This document shows positions 52,219 through 61,701 of a DNA stretch of 64,000 nt, one piece after another. How positions within the stretch are numbered: position 1 is the first letter of the stretch; each line of letters starts with the position of its first letter. The translations under genes were made by a program, and so were the position numbers. A model generated the notes under the pieces. That model saw only the letters and a program-made list of their open reading frames with translations. It ran no database searches and was not told the origin of the DNA. This DNA is from Levilactobacillus yonginensis (GTDB lineage: Bacteria > Bacillota > Bacilli > Lactobacillales > Lactobacillaceae): positions 1,426,001 to 1,490,000 of the forward strand of contig NZ_OZ061549.1 in NCBI RefSeq assembly GCF_964065165.1, in the 5' to 3' direction.

Positions 52219-52890
52219 CTAGCCTTCAAATGCCAACCCACCCTGACTAACCAGCGTGTCCGCCGTCAAAATAGTGGTTGTCGATTCCTGAACTAGGGCC
52301 TGACCGGCTGCTTGATAGCGTCGATAGCCGGCTGACTGACAGAGCGTCTGGTAAGCCAACAAATCGGTATAAATGTCAAAGCGTACCCAGTTCTGTGGTG
52401 CCGTCACTGACCGCCCAATGTACGTCGCCAGAATCCCCTGAGTTCCCGCTAACCAAGTCCGGAGGGACGTTTGCATTAACTTCCGGTACGCTTCCTCCTT
52501 GCCCGCCTGCAACGTGAACTCATGTAACTGAATAAAGTGCCCGTCATCCTGAGTCCCCTGCAACGATTGTTTCAGTTCCAGTAAGAGTACCGGCGTCAAA
52601 TTGATCACCGTCTGGTCGGTGACCGCTTGCTCAGCGACGCCCTTAAAAGCCGAAAACTGTGGTGACTTTGCGTGCGTGTCATAACTAGCTTGATCGCGAT
52701 AAATTTCCACAACCCGGTTAGCCATCCCCGCCGCATCGACGTGGGTCGCATACATGGCGAGGGTCCCCGCCTCATTTTCAATTGAAGTTTGTAGATTGTG
52801 CTGCCCCGCCGCAACAAAAGCGTCACGTTGGTCCGCCTTAATATTTAATTTAAATAATCGAAACAATGGTGCTGGATGTTCCTGTGCCAT
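52219..52890 (-). CDS. Tandem ABM-domain monooxygenase
   Basis: 223 residues with two ferredoxin-like ABM (antibiotic biosynthesis monooxygenase) units: about 8-105 ('RLFKLNIKADQRDAFVAAGQHN', 'NRVVEIYRDQASYDTHAKS') and about 118-210 ('QLHEFTLQAGKEEAYRKLM', 'WVRFDIYTDLLAYQ'). ABM proteins act on quinones or aromatic compounds or degrade small metabolites without cofactor. It is 35 bases after the acetyltransferase gene. Confidence 0.82.
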   Translation of the reverse strand: MAQEHPAPLFRLFKLNIKADQRDAFVAAGQHNLQTSIENEAGTLAMYATHVDAAGMANRVVEIYRDQASYDTHAKSPQFSAFKGVAEQAVTDQTVINLTPVLLLELKQSLQGTQDDGHFIQLHEFTLQAGKEEAYRKLMQTSLRTWLAGTQGILATYIGRSVTAPQNWVRFDIYTDLLAYQTLCQSAGYRRYQAAGQALVQESTTTILTADTLVSQGGLAFEG

Positions 52891-52925
52891 CGAAATCGCT
52901 GCCCTTCACTCGTTTAATTAGTTGC

Positions 52926-53507
52926 TTATGCCAATGGTGTTAGTGGTTTGATGACCCGCGCAGGTACCCCGCCAACGACCGTATTAGCCGGCACGTCCTT
53001 GGTGACCACTGCACCGGCACCCACGACAACGTTGTTGCCAATGTGGACGCCGCCAATAATGGTGACGTTGCCACCGATCCACACGTCATCACCAACGGTA
53101 ATCGGCTTGGTGTAGGTGACCAAGTAACGAGAACCGTCTGGACGCACGCCAAATCGTTGCGTTGCATCCAACGAGTGGGCCCCGCAGTAAAACTTGGTAT
53201 CCGGTGCAATAATGACGCGGCTACCCAACGTAATTTTGTTGGAATCTTGAAACGTGCAATTGCCATTGATGAAGACATCATCGCCAACTGCGATGTGTTG
53301 CCCGTAGAGCGCACTAAACGTCCCAGTAATGGTCAACCGTTCTCCCGTCCGACCAAAGAACGCTCGAATGGCAGCAGTCCGCTGCGTCCCAGCCGCCGTG
53401 TTGATGATCGTAACCAACTTGCGGCCACGGGCTAAAATGCCTTGCAACTCCGAATCCCGGTAATCATAATCCTGGCCGGCTAACATTTTTTCGTGTTCCG
53501 TCATCAT
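52926..53507 (-). CDS. Maltose/galactoside-type O-acetyltransferase
   Basis: 193 residues from ATG at 53507, behind TTAGGAGAG; the frame is open to 53567 without a better site. The start '[19 protein letters not shown]' is the Maa-type N-terminal domain, followed by a left-handed beta-helix with hexapeptide repeats (about 85-185), including the active-site His in 'YCGAHSLD' and the loop '[22 protein letters not shown]'. It acetylates a sugar or thio-sugar with acetyl-CoA. Confidence 0.9.
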   Translation of the reverse strand: MMTEHEKMLAGQDYDYRDSELQGILARGRKLVTIINTAAGTQRTAAIRAFFGRTGERLTITGTFSALYGQHIAVGDDVFINGNCTFQDSNKITLGSRVIIAPDTKFYCGAHSLDATQRFGVRPDGSRYLVTYTKPITVGDDVWIGGNVTIIGGVHIGNNVVVGAGAVVTKDVPANTVVGGVPARVIKPLTPLA

Positions 53508-53593
53508 CTCGTTAATCTCTCCTAACGCAAATCGGGCAACCGAACCAGTTGGTTCAAGGTCACCCAATTGTCCCTTTATCGCTGACCTGATAC

Positions 53594-54502
53594 TTACGCC
53601 ATCAAGGCCTGCCAGTTATCTTTAAAAATAGCCTGCTTCTGCGCCGCTGTAATCGCCATGTCATTCACGGCCTGTTCAATGACCGCCGTTGGTCCCACTG
53701 GTGGGATGCCAAACGGTGAATCGGTCCCAAACAAGACGTGGTCAACGCCGAAGAAGTCAGCCGCTAACTCCAGCGCCTTGGGGTTACCCAGAATGGCCGT
53801 ATCCACGTAAAATTTTTGAAAATCCGCGTAGTCTTCAGCCGTTTGAATGTACTTGATGCGTTGACTAAAGTACGGCACCATCGCACCGGCGTGATGAACA
53901 ATGACCTGCAACCCCGGATACTTCCGGAAATACTTTGCAGTCACGATGCCATACATCGCTTGCGTAAGCTCGTATTCCCAGCTAAACGTCAAATTATTAG
54001 CCGGCTTTTGCATATCGAAAACCGGGTGCAACCAAATTGGCGCTCCAATGGCGGCCATCTTGGCAAAAACGGGTTCGTATGCTTCATCCGTAATCGGCTG
54101 GCCCAGGGCCTGCGTGAAGAGCTGGACGCCGACCAACGCATCACTGCCAGCCACCTGATCGTCGATGATCTGCAAGGCGGCGGGCACGTTATTCATCGGT
54201 AACATGGCCACGCCGGCTGGAAAAATATCGCGGTTGGCCCGTACCAAGGCGGCAATTTCATCGTTGGCAGACCGGCACAACTCAGCGGCCTGATTGGGGT
54301 CAACAAAGTCTTCCGGATTCAAGTTGACTGCTGAAATGATTTGTTGGTGGGCCGTTGGTAACGATGCTCGGTGTTGCGCAACGTCCGTCAACAGGTCGTT
54401 TTTCATGTAGGGAAAGTTGGCCAAGACGTTGGGGTGAATCGCGTCCATTTGTGCCAAAAACTCGGGTGGTAGAACGTGGGCAAAAACATCAATCACTGCC
54501 AT
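53594..54502 (-). CDS. Amidohydrolase 2 (ACMSD-like) family protein
   Basis: 302 residues. '[11 protein letters not shown]' at the N terminus has FAHV where family members have HxH, so one metal His is changed to Phe. 'IWLHPVF' (about 157), '[13 protein letters not shown]' (about 200) and '[10 protein letters not shown]' (about 255) keep the remaining metal His and Asp. ACMSD-type members decarboxylate aromatic acids. AAGGGGGG precedes the ATG, 12 bases after the NAD(P)-binding gene. Confidence 0.85.
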   Translation of the reverse strand: MAVIDVFAHVLPPEFLAQMDAIHPNVLANFPYMKNDLLTDVAQHRASLPTAHQQIISAVNLNPEDFVDPNQAAELCRSANDEIAALVRANRDIFPAGVAMLPMNNVPAALQIIDDQVAGSDALVGVQLFTQALGQPITDEAYEPVFAKMAAIGAPIWLHPVFDMQKPANNLTFSWEYELTQAMYGIVTAKYFRKYPGLQVIVHHAGAMVPYFSQRIKYIQTAEDYADFQKFYVDTAILGNPKALELAADFFGVDHVLFGTDSPFGIPPVGPTAVIEQAVNDMAITAAQKQAIFKDNWQALMA

Positions 54503-54514
54503 CGTGAGCCCCCC

Positions 54515-55156
54515 TTAGTACCAGCTAGGCTTATCGCCGTCAGTTCCAGCCTTGTTCAGCCCAACACTAACGTTTTCGTAAGTCGTTGGCTGGTTGATGA
54601 CCTTGACCACAAAGTCCGCCACACTGTGCCGGGAAACTTCGGTCCCTTTAAACCCATCAGCCAAGGTCGTCACCTCGTAGTCGACTTCGGCGTTATTCGT
54701 CAGCCAGGCTGGTCGAACTTCAGTGTAATCCAAACCGGACTTAGCCACCAGTTCCGCCGTCCGGGCAAACGCTGGTAAGTAAGCACCGATCATCTGATGG
54801 TTCCACTCGCCAAACTTGCCAGGTACTTCATCGTGAGCGCCAAGTGAGCTGATGTAGATCAACCGTGATTTGCCAGTCTGCTTCATAGCATCCACGACGC
54901 TCTGCGTTTGAACGTCCAAATCGGATCCGCCCAGGTTGGAGTAAACGACGTCGGCACTACTCATCGCCGTGGCAACGGCTGCTGTATCGTGCACATCCCC
55001 GTCCACCAAGGTGACCCGGTCATTTTGTTCATACTTAGCCAGTCGCGAGGCGTTCCGCAAGAACAGGATCAACGTATCGTCGGTCTCCTGCAGTAACCGT
55101 TCAGTGACTAATTGTGCCATGGCACCATGGGCACCGAGAATCATAACTTTTGTCAT
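54515..55156 (-). CDS. NAD(P)-binding atypical SDR (NmrA/YwnB-like)
   Basis: 213 residues. Rossmann motif 'ILGAHGAMAQLVTERLL' (about 6-22), 'VDGDVHDTAAV' (about 50), 'RLIYISSLGAHDE' (about 100) and 'YTEVRPAWLTN' (about 145). The active Tyr-x3-Lys of classical SDRs is absent, as in NmrA-like proteins, which sense or use NAD(P)H. It is first in the minus-strand cluster with GGAGG upstream. Confidence 0.85.
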   Translation of the reverse strand: MTKVMILGAHGAMAQLVTERLLQETDDTLILFLRNASRLAKYEQNDRVTLVDGDVHDTAAVATAMSSADVVYSNLGGSDLDVQTQSVVDAMKQTGKSRLIYISSLGAHDEVPGKFGEWNHQMIGAYLPAFARTAELVAKSGLDYTEVRPAWLTNNAEVDYEVTTLADGFKGTEVSRHSVADFVVKVINQPTTYENVSVGLNKAGTDGDKPSWY

Positions 55157-55318
55157 TTTAAATCCTCCTAATTTTTATCATGGGCAGCTTCGTATCTAAT
55201 TTTTAGCCGCCAGTTACGCCCCGCTGAGTAAAATCTGCGAGTTGGAAGCTAGTGGGCCAATATTTCAAATATAACCCTTTCAATCGCTAAATACGCAATG
55301 ATCGGTCTGGCAATTAAA

Positions 55319-55362
55319 AAAGTTTAGTGGCAACGTTCTGTACAGTCACACAGAGCGTTGTC
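55319..55362 (-). terminator. Terminator of the 55388 gene
   Basis: On the minus strand GACAACGCTCTGT pairs with ACAGAACGTTGCC, followed by ACTAAACTTTTTT. Confidence 0.75.
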
Positions 55363-55387
55363 ATTCCGACCCGCTTCAAGTTTGAGG

Positions 55388-55765
55388 CTAGGGCAACTCT
55401 ATCCGAACGGTTGCGCTAATGGGCCCCGCCGCAACCATTGGCGGTAAATAGGGACTCCCCGCGTACTTCGCTTCATACGCCTCACTGATAGCAGCCGTTA
55501 ATTGATCGTCAGTCTGGACTGGCACGTAGGCGACTTCAAAGTCCTGACCCGCCAGATGAATGCGGCCGGCCCCCTGTTGTTTCGCCGATTGATACCACCG
55601 TGACTGTTGGCCGTTCCAAGCCCGCACGTACAGTTGGTCACCGACCACCACCGACCAGATCCAGGTTGGTGTGCCGTAGGTTTTACCATCCTCATAGAAT
55701 GGTGAGACCCGCATATCATCTGCCGTGGAAAATGCGGCTAATTGTTCCTGTGTCCACTTACTCAC
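55388..55765 (-). CDS. DUF2255 family protein
   Basis: 125 residues starting 'WTQEQLAAF'. The motif 'VRAWNGQQSRWYQSA' (about 52-66) and 'AISEAYEAKYAG' are typical of DUF2255, small proteins of the FMN-binding split-barrel type without known activity. Paralogue of the 59255 protein. The AATATAACCC-like leader has a conventional binding site (GGGAG). Confidence 0.82.
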   Translation of the reverse strand: MSKWTQEQLAAFSTADDMRVSPFYEDGKTYGTPTWIWSVVVGDQLYVRAWNGQQSRWYQSAKQQGAGRIHLAGQDFEVAYVPVQTDDQLTAAISEAYEAKYAGSPYLPPMVAAGPISATVRIELP

Positions 55766-55889
55766 GTAAAAACACTCCCTTCGAGTTCAACCCATTGACA
55801 TCATCATACTGGCGATTAATAATTATGTAAAATACTTAGTTTTAATGCTTCACCATTCATTTTATGTATGCTTGTAGAACGTCGCTAAT

Positions 55890-55960
55890 GCCGCTCCGGC
55901 GGTCAGGGATGGAACCAGCCGTGGGGTCGCTTCAGCCAAAGAGCGGGCTTCTCGCTCGCT
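55890..55960 (+). repeat. Family A repeat fragment (A9)
   Basis: GCCGCTCCGGCGGTCAGGGATGG and ACCAGCCGTGGGG match the left edge of A4, then AGCCAAAGAGCGGG gives the conserved loop in reverse. The right half is missing. Confidence 0.55.
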
Positions 55961-56096
55961 TTGTGGTTTCTGAATCCGGTAAGGTCATTGACGATCGCCG
56001 TCATGCTCCTCACAATTGGCTGCTGGATTTAGAGATTGAAAAACTAGTCCCTACCCTTACTAACGAAATCCACGGTGATTTTGTCACCCCTGTAGC

Positions 56097-56139
56097 AAAA
56101 AATCGTCGCGACCCCCTAAATGGGTAACGACGATTTTTA
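56097..56139. terminator. Strong hairpin upstream of the LysR gene
   Basis: AAAAATCGTCG...CGACGATTTTT with ACCC/GGGT inside. Symmetric A and T runs make it a bidirectional terminator, isolating the LysR gene from upstream transcription. Confidence 0.75.
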
Positions 56140-56197
56140 TGAATCGACTAGCAGTCACACGTTTCTAAAGCAATCCAGAGAAAAGAAGGTCTTATCC

Positions 56198-57085
56198 ATG
56201 GAATTACGCGTTCTCCGTTACTTTATGATGATCGTTCAGGAGAAAAACATTAGTAAAGCGGCCAACCGCCTACACGTGTCACAGCCGACCGTGTCCCGAC
56301 AACTCAAAGACTTAGAAGCCGAGTTGGGAGCCACCCTATTTGACCGAGGCAATCGAACCATTCGATTAACGGCAGATGGCGAGTACTTTGCGAATCAGGC
56401 CAAACAAATCTTAGCGCTAGCGGACAAGACACTGACAAATATTCACCGGAAACAAGACGTTGCCGGGTCCGTCTTTGTTGGCAGCGCTGAGGCCCGAAGT
56501 ATGTTGACGGTGGCCCAAGCCATCGGCCATTTAAATCACCAGCACCCCCGCGTTCAGGTCAACCTGGTCAGCACCGATGCCGCCGAAATTCACCAACAGT
56601 TAAGTTCCGGGGTCTTCGACTTTGGCGTGGTCATGGAGCCCGTCGACAAGACCGACTATGACTTTCTGCGGTTACCAGGCGAAAGTCGCTGGGGCTTACT
56701 GGTTCAAAGTCGGTCAGCACTGGCCCAACAAGCCACGGTTAGTTTGGACGATGTGGCCCACACGAAATTGATTCTCCCACAACAGGGCGGTAGCCAACGC
56801 ATCCACGACCTATTTGGCTTCACCCAGGCTGATTTGGACGTCGCCGCCACCTATAACTTACTGTATAACGCCTCGCTACTAGTGACTGCTGGTGTCGGCA
56901 ACGCCCTAGGATTGGATGGCATCATTAACACTAACCAGACTGACCTGACCTTCATTCCCCTAAAGCCCCGCATCTCGTCGGGAGCCAGCCTAGTTTGGTT
57001 AAAAGGCCAACGCCTTTCTACGGCCGCGCAAGCCCTATTAGCTGAAATTCAAGCGACATTAGCCCCTACTCAAACTCACGAATAA
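56198..57085 (+). CDS. LysR family transcriptional regulator
   Basis: 295 residues from ATG at 56198 (AAGAAGG upstream); a longer frame begins inside the terminator hairpin. N-terminal helix-turn-helix 'NISKAANRLHVSQPTVSRQLKDLEAELGATLFDR' (about 18-52) and a periplasmic-binding-like effector domain (about 90-295). Genes for redox enzymes lie on both sides, so they are candidate targets. The inducer is unknown. Confidence 0.9.
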   Translation: MELRVLRYFMMIVQEKNISKAANRLHVSQPTVSRQLKDLEAELGATLFDRGNRTIRLTADGEYFANQAKQILALADKTLTNIHRKQDVAGSVFVGSAEARSMLTVAQAIGHLNHQHPRVQVNLVSTDAAEIHQQLSSGVFDFGVVMEPVDKTDYDFLRLPGESRWGLLVQSRSALAQQATVSLDDVAHTKLILPQQGGSQRIHDLFGFTQADLDVAATYNLLYNASLLVTAGVGNALGLDGIINTNQTDLTFIPLKPRISSGASLVWLKGQRLSTAAQALLAEIQATLAPTQTHE

Positions 57086-57102
57086 CTATTAACGCCACTA
57101 AG

Positions 57103-57684
57103 CTACGCCTCCGTAGTCCCTTTGACTCGCCGCAAAACTTTGGCTGGCGTTCCCACCACGACCACGTTGGCCGGAACATCCTTAGTCACCACAGATCCGG
57201 CCCCTACAATAGCATTCTCACCCACTGTCACGCCGGGTAAGATCATAGCGCCAGCACCGACCCAGGCATTCTTTTCAACGTGAACGGCACTGGCTTGGAC
57301 GTCCCGCCGGTGGCCCGGGTCCTCAACGTGATTGACCGTCAACAACATGGCTCCAGGTCCAATCAACGCCCCGTCACCCAAATAAATCCCGCCTAAGTCG
57401 ACGAACATCACGCCCTGATTCACGTAAACGTTGTCGCCGATAAAGAGATGCGGCCCAAAGTCGCTGTGGACCGGTGCGTTGATTTCAGCAGATTCCGGGA
57501 CACTGTAGCCAACGACTTGACTCAGAGTCGCCCGCCGCTGTTCGTTGGTTTGATCAATATGGTTGAACTTCTTTAAGAGTTCCTGCGTACGTTGGACCGT
57601 TTGGTTGATGAGTTGAAAATCCTCACCGGTAAAGTCTAAGGGTTCTCCGGCCAACGCACGTTGAAAAATTGCTGGTTCTGTCAT
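57103..57684 (-). CDS. Hexapeptide-repeat O-acetyltransferase
   Basis: 193 residues. The N-terminal part ('FQRALAGEPLDFTGEDFQLI') is of Maa type but diverged. The beta-helix (about 70-185) has 'VNQGVMFVDLGGIYLGDGALIGPGAMLLTVNHVEDPGHR' like content with catalytic His in 'TVNHVED', then 'GAGAMILPGVTVGENAIVGAGSVV'. It acetylates a sugar-like acceptor. It is convergent with the LysR gene, with 17 bases between. Confidence 0.88.
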   Translation of the reverse strand: MTEPAIFQRALAGEPLDFTGEDFQLINQTVQRTQELLKKFNHIDQTNEQRRATLSQVVGYSVPESAEINAPVHSDFGPHLFIGDNVYVNQGVMFVDLGGIYLGDGALIGPGAMLLTVNHVEDPGHRRDVQASAVHVEKNAWVGAGAMILPGVTVGENAIVGAGSVVTKDVPANVVVVGTPAKVLRRVKGTTEA

Positions 57685-57795
57685 TAAAATTCACGACTCC
57701 TTCTTTGTTCTCTAGCCGTTAGTATAGAGACGACGCAGACGTATATCCAATACTTATCTCAAATTAGAAGCCATAGCATTTAGGCATGGCTGTAG

Positions 57796-57843
57796 ACGCA
57801 AAAAGCAGAACCGCCACGGGGGAGTGACGATTCTGCTTTTTAG
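57796..57843 (-). terminator. Hairpin between acetyltransferase and aldo/keto reductase genes
   Basis: AAAAAGCAGAA pairs with TTCTGCTTTTT; symmetric A and T runs allow termination in both directions. Confidence 0.75.
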
Positions 57844-57963
57844 TTTGTTTGTTTTCTCTTGTCGTTGTGGATATTTGATGATTGTGTTATTTAAAGCTGT
57901 TGGAAAAAGTATACCCGTCGTTGCCTTTAGCTGCTGGGGACTAGCAGCCTCTGAAACGTGTTC

Positions 57964-58024
57964 CACGAGCCAGGTCCCTGCGCTTTGACTCTCTAATGCT
58001 CAGGACCTAACCGGCTCGTTCCAC
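57964..58024. other. Large hairpin after the second aldo/keto reductase gene
   Basis: CGAGCC-A-GGTCC pairs with GGACC-TAAC-CGGCTCG around a loop of some 24 bases, directly past the 58030 stop. No T-run. It may protect the mRNA end or belong to a repeat type not otherwise seen here. Confidence 0.45.
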
Positions 58025-58029
58025 ACTCT

Positions 58030-58875
58030 TTAATCCCCAACCGGATGCCAGCCATTGGCGTCACTTAACCGGTTCAGGAAGGCCATATCCTTTTCGCTGA
58101 TGTCGAAGTCCAGCTGGGCGTTGGCTTCAACGTGGGCCATTGCTCGGGCCTTTGGCAGTGGTGCGACACCATTTTGAATGACGAACCGCAGTGCTAATTG
58201 GGGAATGGAGACACCGTAGTTACCAGCAACGCGTTCCAGTTCTGGGCTGTCAACCAAACCACCAGTTGCGAGTGGTGAGTACGCCTGAACCACAATTTGG
58301 TTGGTCTCAGCTGTCTTTACAATAGTTGGTTGGGTATGACCCACGTAGTATTGAATTTGGTCAACAGCTGGTTTGACCGTTAAGCCATCCCAGGTTAACA
58401 GGTTTTCCAAGTCGTGGGAGTTGAAGTTTGATACCCCAATCGCCTTGGCCCGCCCACTGTTATAAATGTCTTGCATCGCCCGCCAAACTTCACGGTTATC
58501 AGCATCGTGGTTTGACCCCATTTGGGCCCATGGCCATGGTGCATGGATGATGTAGGAGTCGACGTAATCGAGATTTAAAGCGGCCAAACTACTCTCAAAG
58601 TCAGCCATAGCTTCGTCATAGGACTTCGATTCAGCTGGCAACTTCGTTTGTACAAAGATATCGGCACGCGCCACGTCGCTGGCAGCAATGGCTTCACCGA
58701 CGCTTTGCTCGTTTTGATAGGCCTTGGCAGTATCAATGAACCGGTAACCAGCCTTTAAAGCATTACTAACGGCATCGTAAGTTTCCTTACCAGGTCGTGT
58801 TTGCCAGGTCCCAAAACCAACCTTAGGCATCTTCAGACCATTGTTTAAGTCAAATGTATCCGTAATTGTTGGCAT
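58030..58875 (-). CDS. Aldo/keto reductase (2,5-diketogluconate reductase-like)
   Basis: 281 residues. 'GFGTWQTRPG' (about 22), Asp and Tyr in 'FIDTAKAYQNE' (about 47-54), Lys in 'VQTKLPAE' (about 79) and His in 'SYIIHAPWPW' (about 112). C-terminal 'PLPKARAMAHVEAN' binds NADPH. This is the AKR5 type that reduces diketones and aldehydes, in a different subfamily from the 51088 enzyme. Confidence 0.9.
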   Translation of the reverse strand: MPTITDTFDLNNGLKMPKVGFGTWQTRPGKETYDAVSNALKAGYRFIDTAKAYQNEQSVGEAIAASDVARADIFVQTKLPAESKSYDEAMADFESSLAALNLDYVDSYIIHAPWPWAQMGSNHDADNREVWRAMQDIYNSGRAKAIGVSNFNSHDLENLLTWDGLTVKPAVDQIQYYVGHTQPTIVKTAETNQIVVQAYSPLATGGLVDSPELERVAGNYGVSIPQLALRFVIQNGVAPLPKARAMAHVEANAQLDFDISEKDMAFLNRLSDANGWHPVGD

Positions 58876-59161
58876 TCAAATTCCTCCTTGATTGCTGATA
58901 GGTCTGAGTATAGACCCTTAGGGCCACACGAAGGCAACGCTAAATTAGTTAAAATTCAAAAAAACTACTGATTTATCACGCAATCAGTTAATTCTTTCAA
59001 AAAGTTTGGGGCTTGTTCACTAATCACGTGTTCAATTAGCTATCTTGCTGAATTGACAGCTATTTAACGACTTTTATCAAATGAACAAAGACGTTAAATT
59101 CCGATAATATCTTTCATTTTAATCATTTTGGATATTTGTATTTATTCTAAAAGAGTATATA

Positions 59162-59176
59162 CTTACGAATTGTAAG
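59162..59176. promoter_or_regulatory. Palindrome upstream of the second DUF2255 gene
   Basis: CTTAC-GAATT-GTAAG in an AT-rich region about 80 bases before the ATG at 59255 is a possible operator. Bases 58876-59160 show no gene. Confidence 0.35.
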
Positions 59177-59254
59177 CACCATTTACAAATTCTCGCGTTC
59201 TCGCAGGCGCGGATGACTACCGTTGACTTGAACTGAAAATGGAGGAATTTACCG

Positions 59255-59644
59255 ATGGATACAACTACTACACCATGGACCAATGAACAATTAGACTTAT
59301 TTTTAAATGGCCACACCTTAACGATGAAGCCTTATAACCCAGACATGACTACCTTTGAAGAAGAATCTCCCGTTTGGGAAGTCGTTGTTGATGGCAACGT
59401 TTACTCCCGCGGCTGGAACGGCCAACAGACCAAGTGGTACATGGCTGCCGTCGCCCAAAGTGCAGGTGAAATCAGCGTTAGCGACCACAACTTTGCGGCC
59501 CGTTTCGAACCAGCCGAACAATCGGCCGATTTAGACGCCAAAATTACGGCAGCGTACAAGGCTAAGTACGACGGCCAACGTTCTTTACCAAGAATGATTT
59601 CAGAAAACCCAACTGCCGCTACGCTGCACGTCATGCCTCGTTAG
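59255..59644 (+). CDS. DUF2255 family protein, second copy
   Basis: 129 residues: 'WTNEQLDLFLNGHTLTM', 'SRGWNGQQTKWYMAAV' (about 49-64) and 'KITAAYKAKYDGQ' follow the 55388 protein along its whole length. GGAGG precedes ATG. Its function is unknown. It stands alone after the aldo/keto reductase, divergently transcribed. Confidence 0.82.
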   Translation: MDTTTTPWTNEQLDLFLNGHTLTMKPYNPDMTTFEEESPVWEVVVDGNVYSRGWNGQQTKWYMAAVAQSAGEISVSDHNFAARFEPAEQSADLDAKITAAYKAKYDGQRSLPRMISENPTAATLHVMPR

Positions 59645-59670
59645 ACAGCGTTGACGCTGAAACTGGTCAG

Positions 59671-59874
59671 GAACTCCAGCCTATGGGGACCGATCGAAGC
59701 CTGAGAGGCGGTCTTCAAGCTCGGTGGTAATCCTTGCCCAACCCATAAGTCTTACCACCGTCCAGTAGAATCGGACCGAAAGTTCCGGACCGATTCTACC
59801 TTCACAGGCTCAGGCCGGAGGCGTTCCCCACAGCAGGCGGACTCTCCGAGCGCCTCCGGTGGCTGAGTCAGGCT
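59671..59874. repeat. Family A composite repeat (A10)
   Basis: Three clean arms: CGGTGGTAA/TTACCACCG, GTAGAATCGG/CCGATTCTAC and CTCAGGCCGGAGGCG/CGCCTCCGGTGGCTGAG. GATCGAAGCCTGAGAGGCGGTC carries the ACCGC/GGCT motif in reverse. The order differs from A4/A7/A8, as if two copies had merged. Confidence 0.6.
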
Positions 59875-59978
59875 AGAGTTAAATCTAAAGTCTTACCCAG
59901 CCACCGAAATAAAATACGCACAGTCAAAGTAAACTCAAAAGAACAAGAGACCTGTGCTTGATAACTTAACGTGAAACA

Positions 59979-60020
59979 GCAAATAACCAGCAAACACAAT
60001 TGTGCTTGCTGGTTATTTGC
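59979..60020. other. Long perfect hairpin before the MucBP gene
   Basis: GCAAATAACCAGCAA pairs with TTGCTGGTTATTTGC, with CACA/TGTG continuing inside one mismatch. No T-run follows on either strand. Confidence 0.6.
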
Positions 60021-60119
60021 AATTACTGAAATCTAATGTCATGCAATCGATTTCACAAAGTGTGTTATGATTGCCTTAATACAAGCGATAATATATGAGA
60101 AACTATCGGAGGCGGTTTT

Positions 60120-61610
60120 ATGGGGTTACGAAGACGATTTAAATGGTTACTAGCGTTAGGAAGTTTACTGATTGGTATCGGACTCATCGGGGGCTTGACC
60201 AGTGCCAATGCTGATTCTGGTGCCAGCGGCCACACCGTGTGGACTTCGATTGAGTTGGTGCCTAACCACGCAATATTAAAAGTTCACGGAACAGCACCAA
60301 CAGGCACGCTCATTAACCTCACTGATACCGTTCCTCTGTATGATAATACTGGCAAAGTTGAATCGGTCCGACGACTTGCTAGGGGCTTCGAGAGTGAATC
60401 AGACCAAATCTTACTGAACTTAGATACTGGTAAAAGCTATTATCAAATCAATAAGACGGAATACCTCGATGCAGCTGATGTAGACTACACCGATCCGTCC
60501 GGTGACACGACCACCACGACACTGACCATCAATTGCGTTAACCCATCGAAGACTTCCTTACAGAAGTTGACGTTTACGGTTGGCACTCAACAAGCGGCGG
60601 CCCTAATGACCGAATTAACAACGGCCAAGCCCGCGGCTGACATTACGGGTTACAAACTAGATACGGTCGCACCTGCAGGAACAAATGAAGTCACCTACAC
60701 TTACAATCCAACTGTGACCTTTAAATTTCAGGACGCCAGTGGTAATCAGCTGGCAGACGATGAGGTCGTCTCAGGTAAGCCGGGCGACAAGTATACCTTG
60801 CCGGACAAATCAACCGACGCTGCTTTCAAGGGCTTGACGTTAAAGTCCATTAAAGGTGGTACACCCACGGGTATTTACCAGGATACGCCGCAAACTTTCA
60901 CTTACGTTTATGGTAAGCCAACGGCCACCACTACTGACACGAACACCACTGAAGCAAAAGCGGCGCCAGTTACGGTGCACTATCAAACGGCCAGTGGCAC
61001 GAAATTAGCCAAAGATACCGTCATTAATGGCACAGTTAATGCACCTTATCAGGCTAAGCAAGGGGCAATCAAGGGGTATACCTTGGTCAAAACCATTGGC
61101 ACGCCAGCTGGCAAGTTCACAACCTCTGCGCAAACGGTGACTTACGTTTATACCAAGAACGCAGCTACTTTCCAGCCATTCATGATCTACACCAAGCAGG
61201 GACTCTATCGGTACGCAAAACCAACATTTAAAGTTAGTCAACGCGATGCCCACGTGAAGGGCCTGCCACGAATCCAGGCCAAGACGTTCAAGGTCGTGGG
61301 AATTGCCAAGTCAATTCAAGGACGAACCCGCTACCAGTTAGCTGATGGAACCTACGTCACAGCGAAGAGCAACTTTGTGGCCAACCTATACTGGCAAGGC
61401 AAACACTATCAAAAACTAGTCGTATTTAATCCCAAAGGAACTTATGAATATCAACAGGCTACCTTTAGTCATGACAAACGCGTTAAACACTTAAAGAAAG
61501 GCACCGTTGTCCACGTTAAGCGGCTGGTTCGGCGGGGTGTCATGACCCGCTACCAACTAACCAATGGCACCTACCTGACTGGTAACAAACAATGGGTGTC
61601 CGTGAAGTAG
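60120..61610 (+). CDS. Secreted MucBP and DUF5776 surface protein
   Basis: 496 residues: signal peptide to about 31 (TSANA), a unique beta domain (about 35-195), two MucBP-type repeats (about 198-270, 'VTFKFQDASGNQLADDEVV'; about 285-350, 'VTVHYQTASGTKLAKDTVI'), and two DUF5776 units (about 355-425 and 430-496), each with 'TRYQL..GTY.T'. MucBP repeats bind mucus or act as spacers. There is no LPXTG, so the DUF5776 units may hold it on the wall. GGAGG precedes the ATG. Confidence 0.85.
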   Translation: MGLRRRFKWLLALGSLLIGIGLIGGLTSANADSGASGHTVWTSIELVPNHAILKVHGTAPTGTLINLTDTVPLYDNTGKVESVRRLARGFESESDQILLNLDTGKSYYQINKTEYLDAADVDYTDPSGDTTTTTLTINCVNPSKTSLQKLTFTVGTQQAAALMTELTTAKPAADITGYKLDTVAPAGTNEVTYTYNPTVTFKFQDASGNQLADDEVVSGKPGDKYTLPDKSTDAAFKGLTLKSIKGGTPTGIYQDTPQTFTYVYGKPTATTTDTNTTEAKAAPVTVHYQTASGTKLAKDTVINGTVNAPYQAKQGAIKGYTLVKTIGTPAGKFTTSAQTVTYVYTKNAATFQPFMIYTKQGLYRYAKPTFKVSQRDAHVKGLPRIQAKTFKVVGIAKSIQGRTRYQLADGTYVTAKSNFVANLYWQGKHYQKLVVFNPKGTYEYQQATFSHDKRVKHLKKGTVVHVKRLVRRGVMTRYQLTNGTYLTGNKQWVSVK

Positions 61611-61701
61611 CTCTAACAAACTAAAGGTTGAAAGTTCGAAAACTGTTATCAAGCCACGTTATCGACTTAAGATTAGTGCTCCACTAGGTAGCCGAGAGTG
61701 A

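Noticed and set aside
57964-58024. T-box-like leader
   Set aside because: GGTCC/GGACC pairing resembles a stem only; no T-box bulge, specifier loop or downstream synthetase gene, and it lies at a gene 3' end.
60005-60119. Possible riboswitch leader before the MucBP gene
   Set aside because: Only one simple hairpin is present, without a conserved core or terminator/antiterminator pair.
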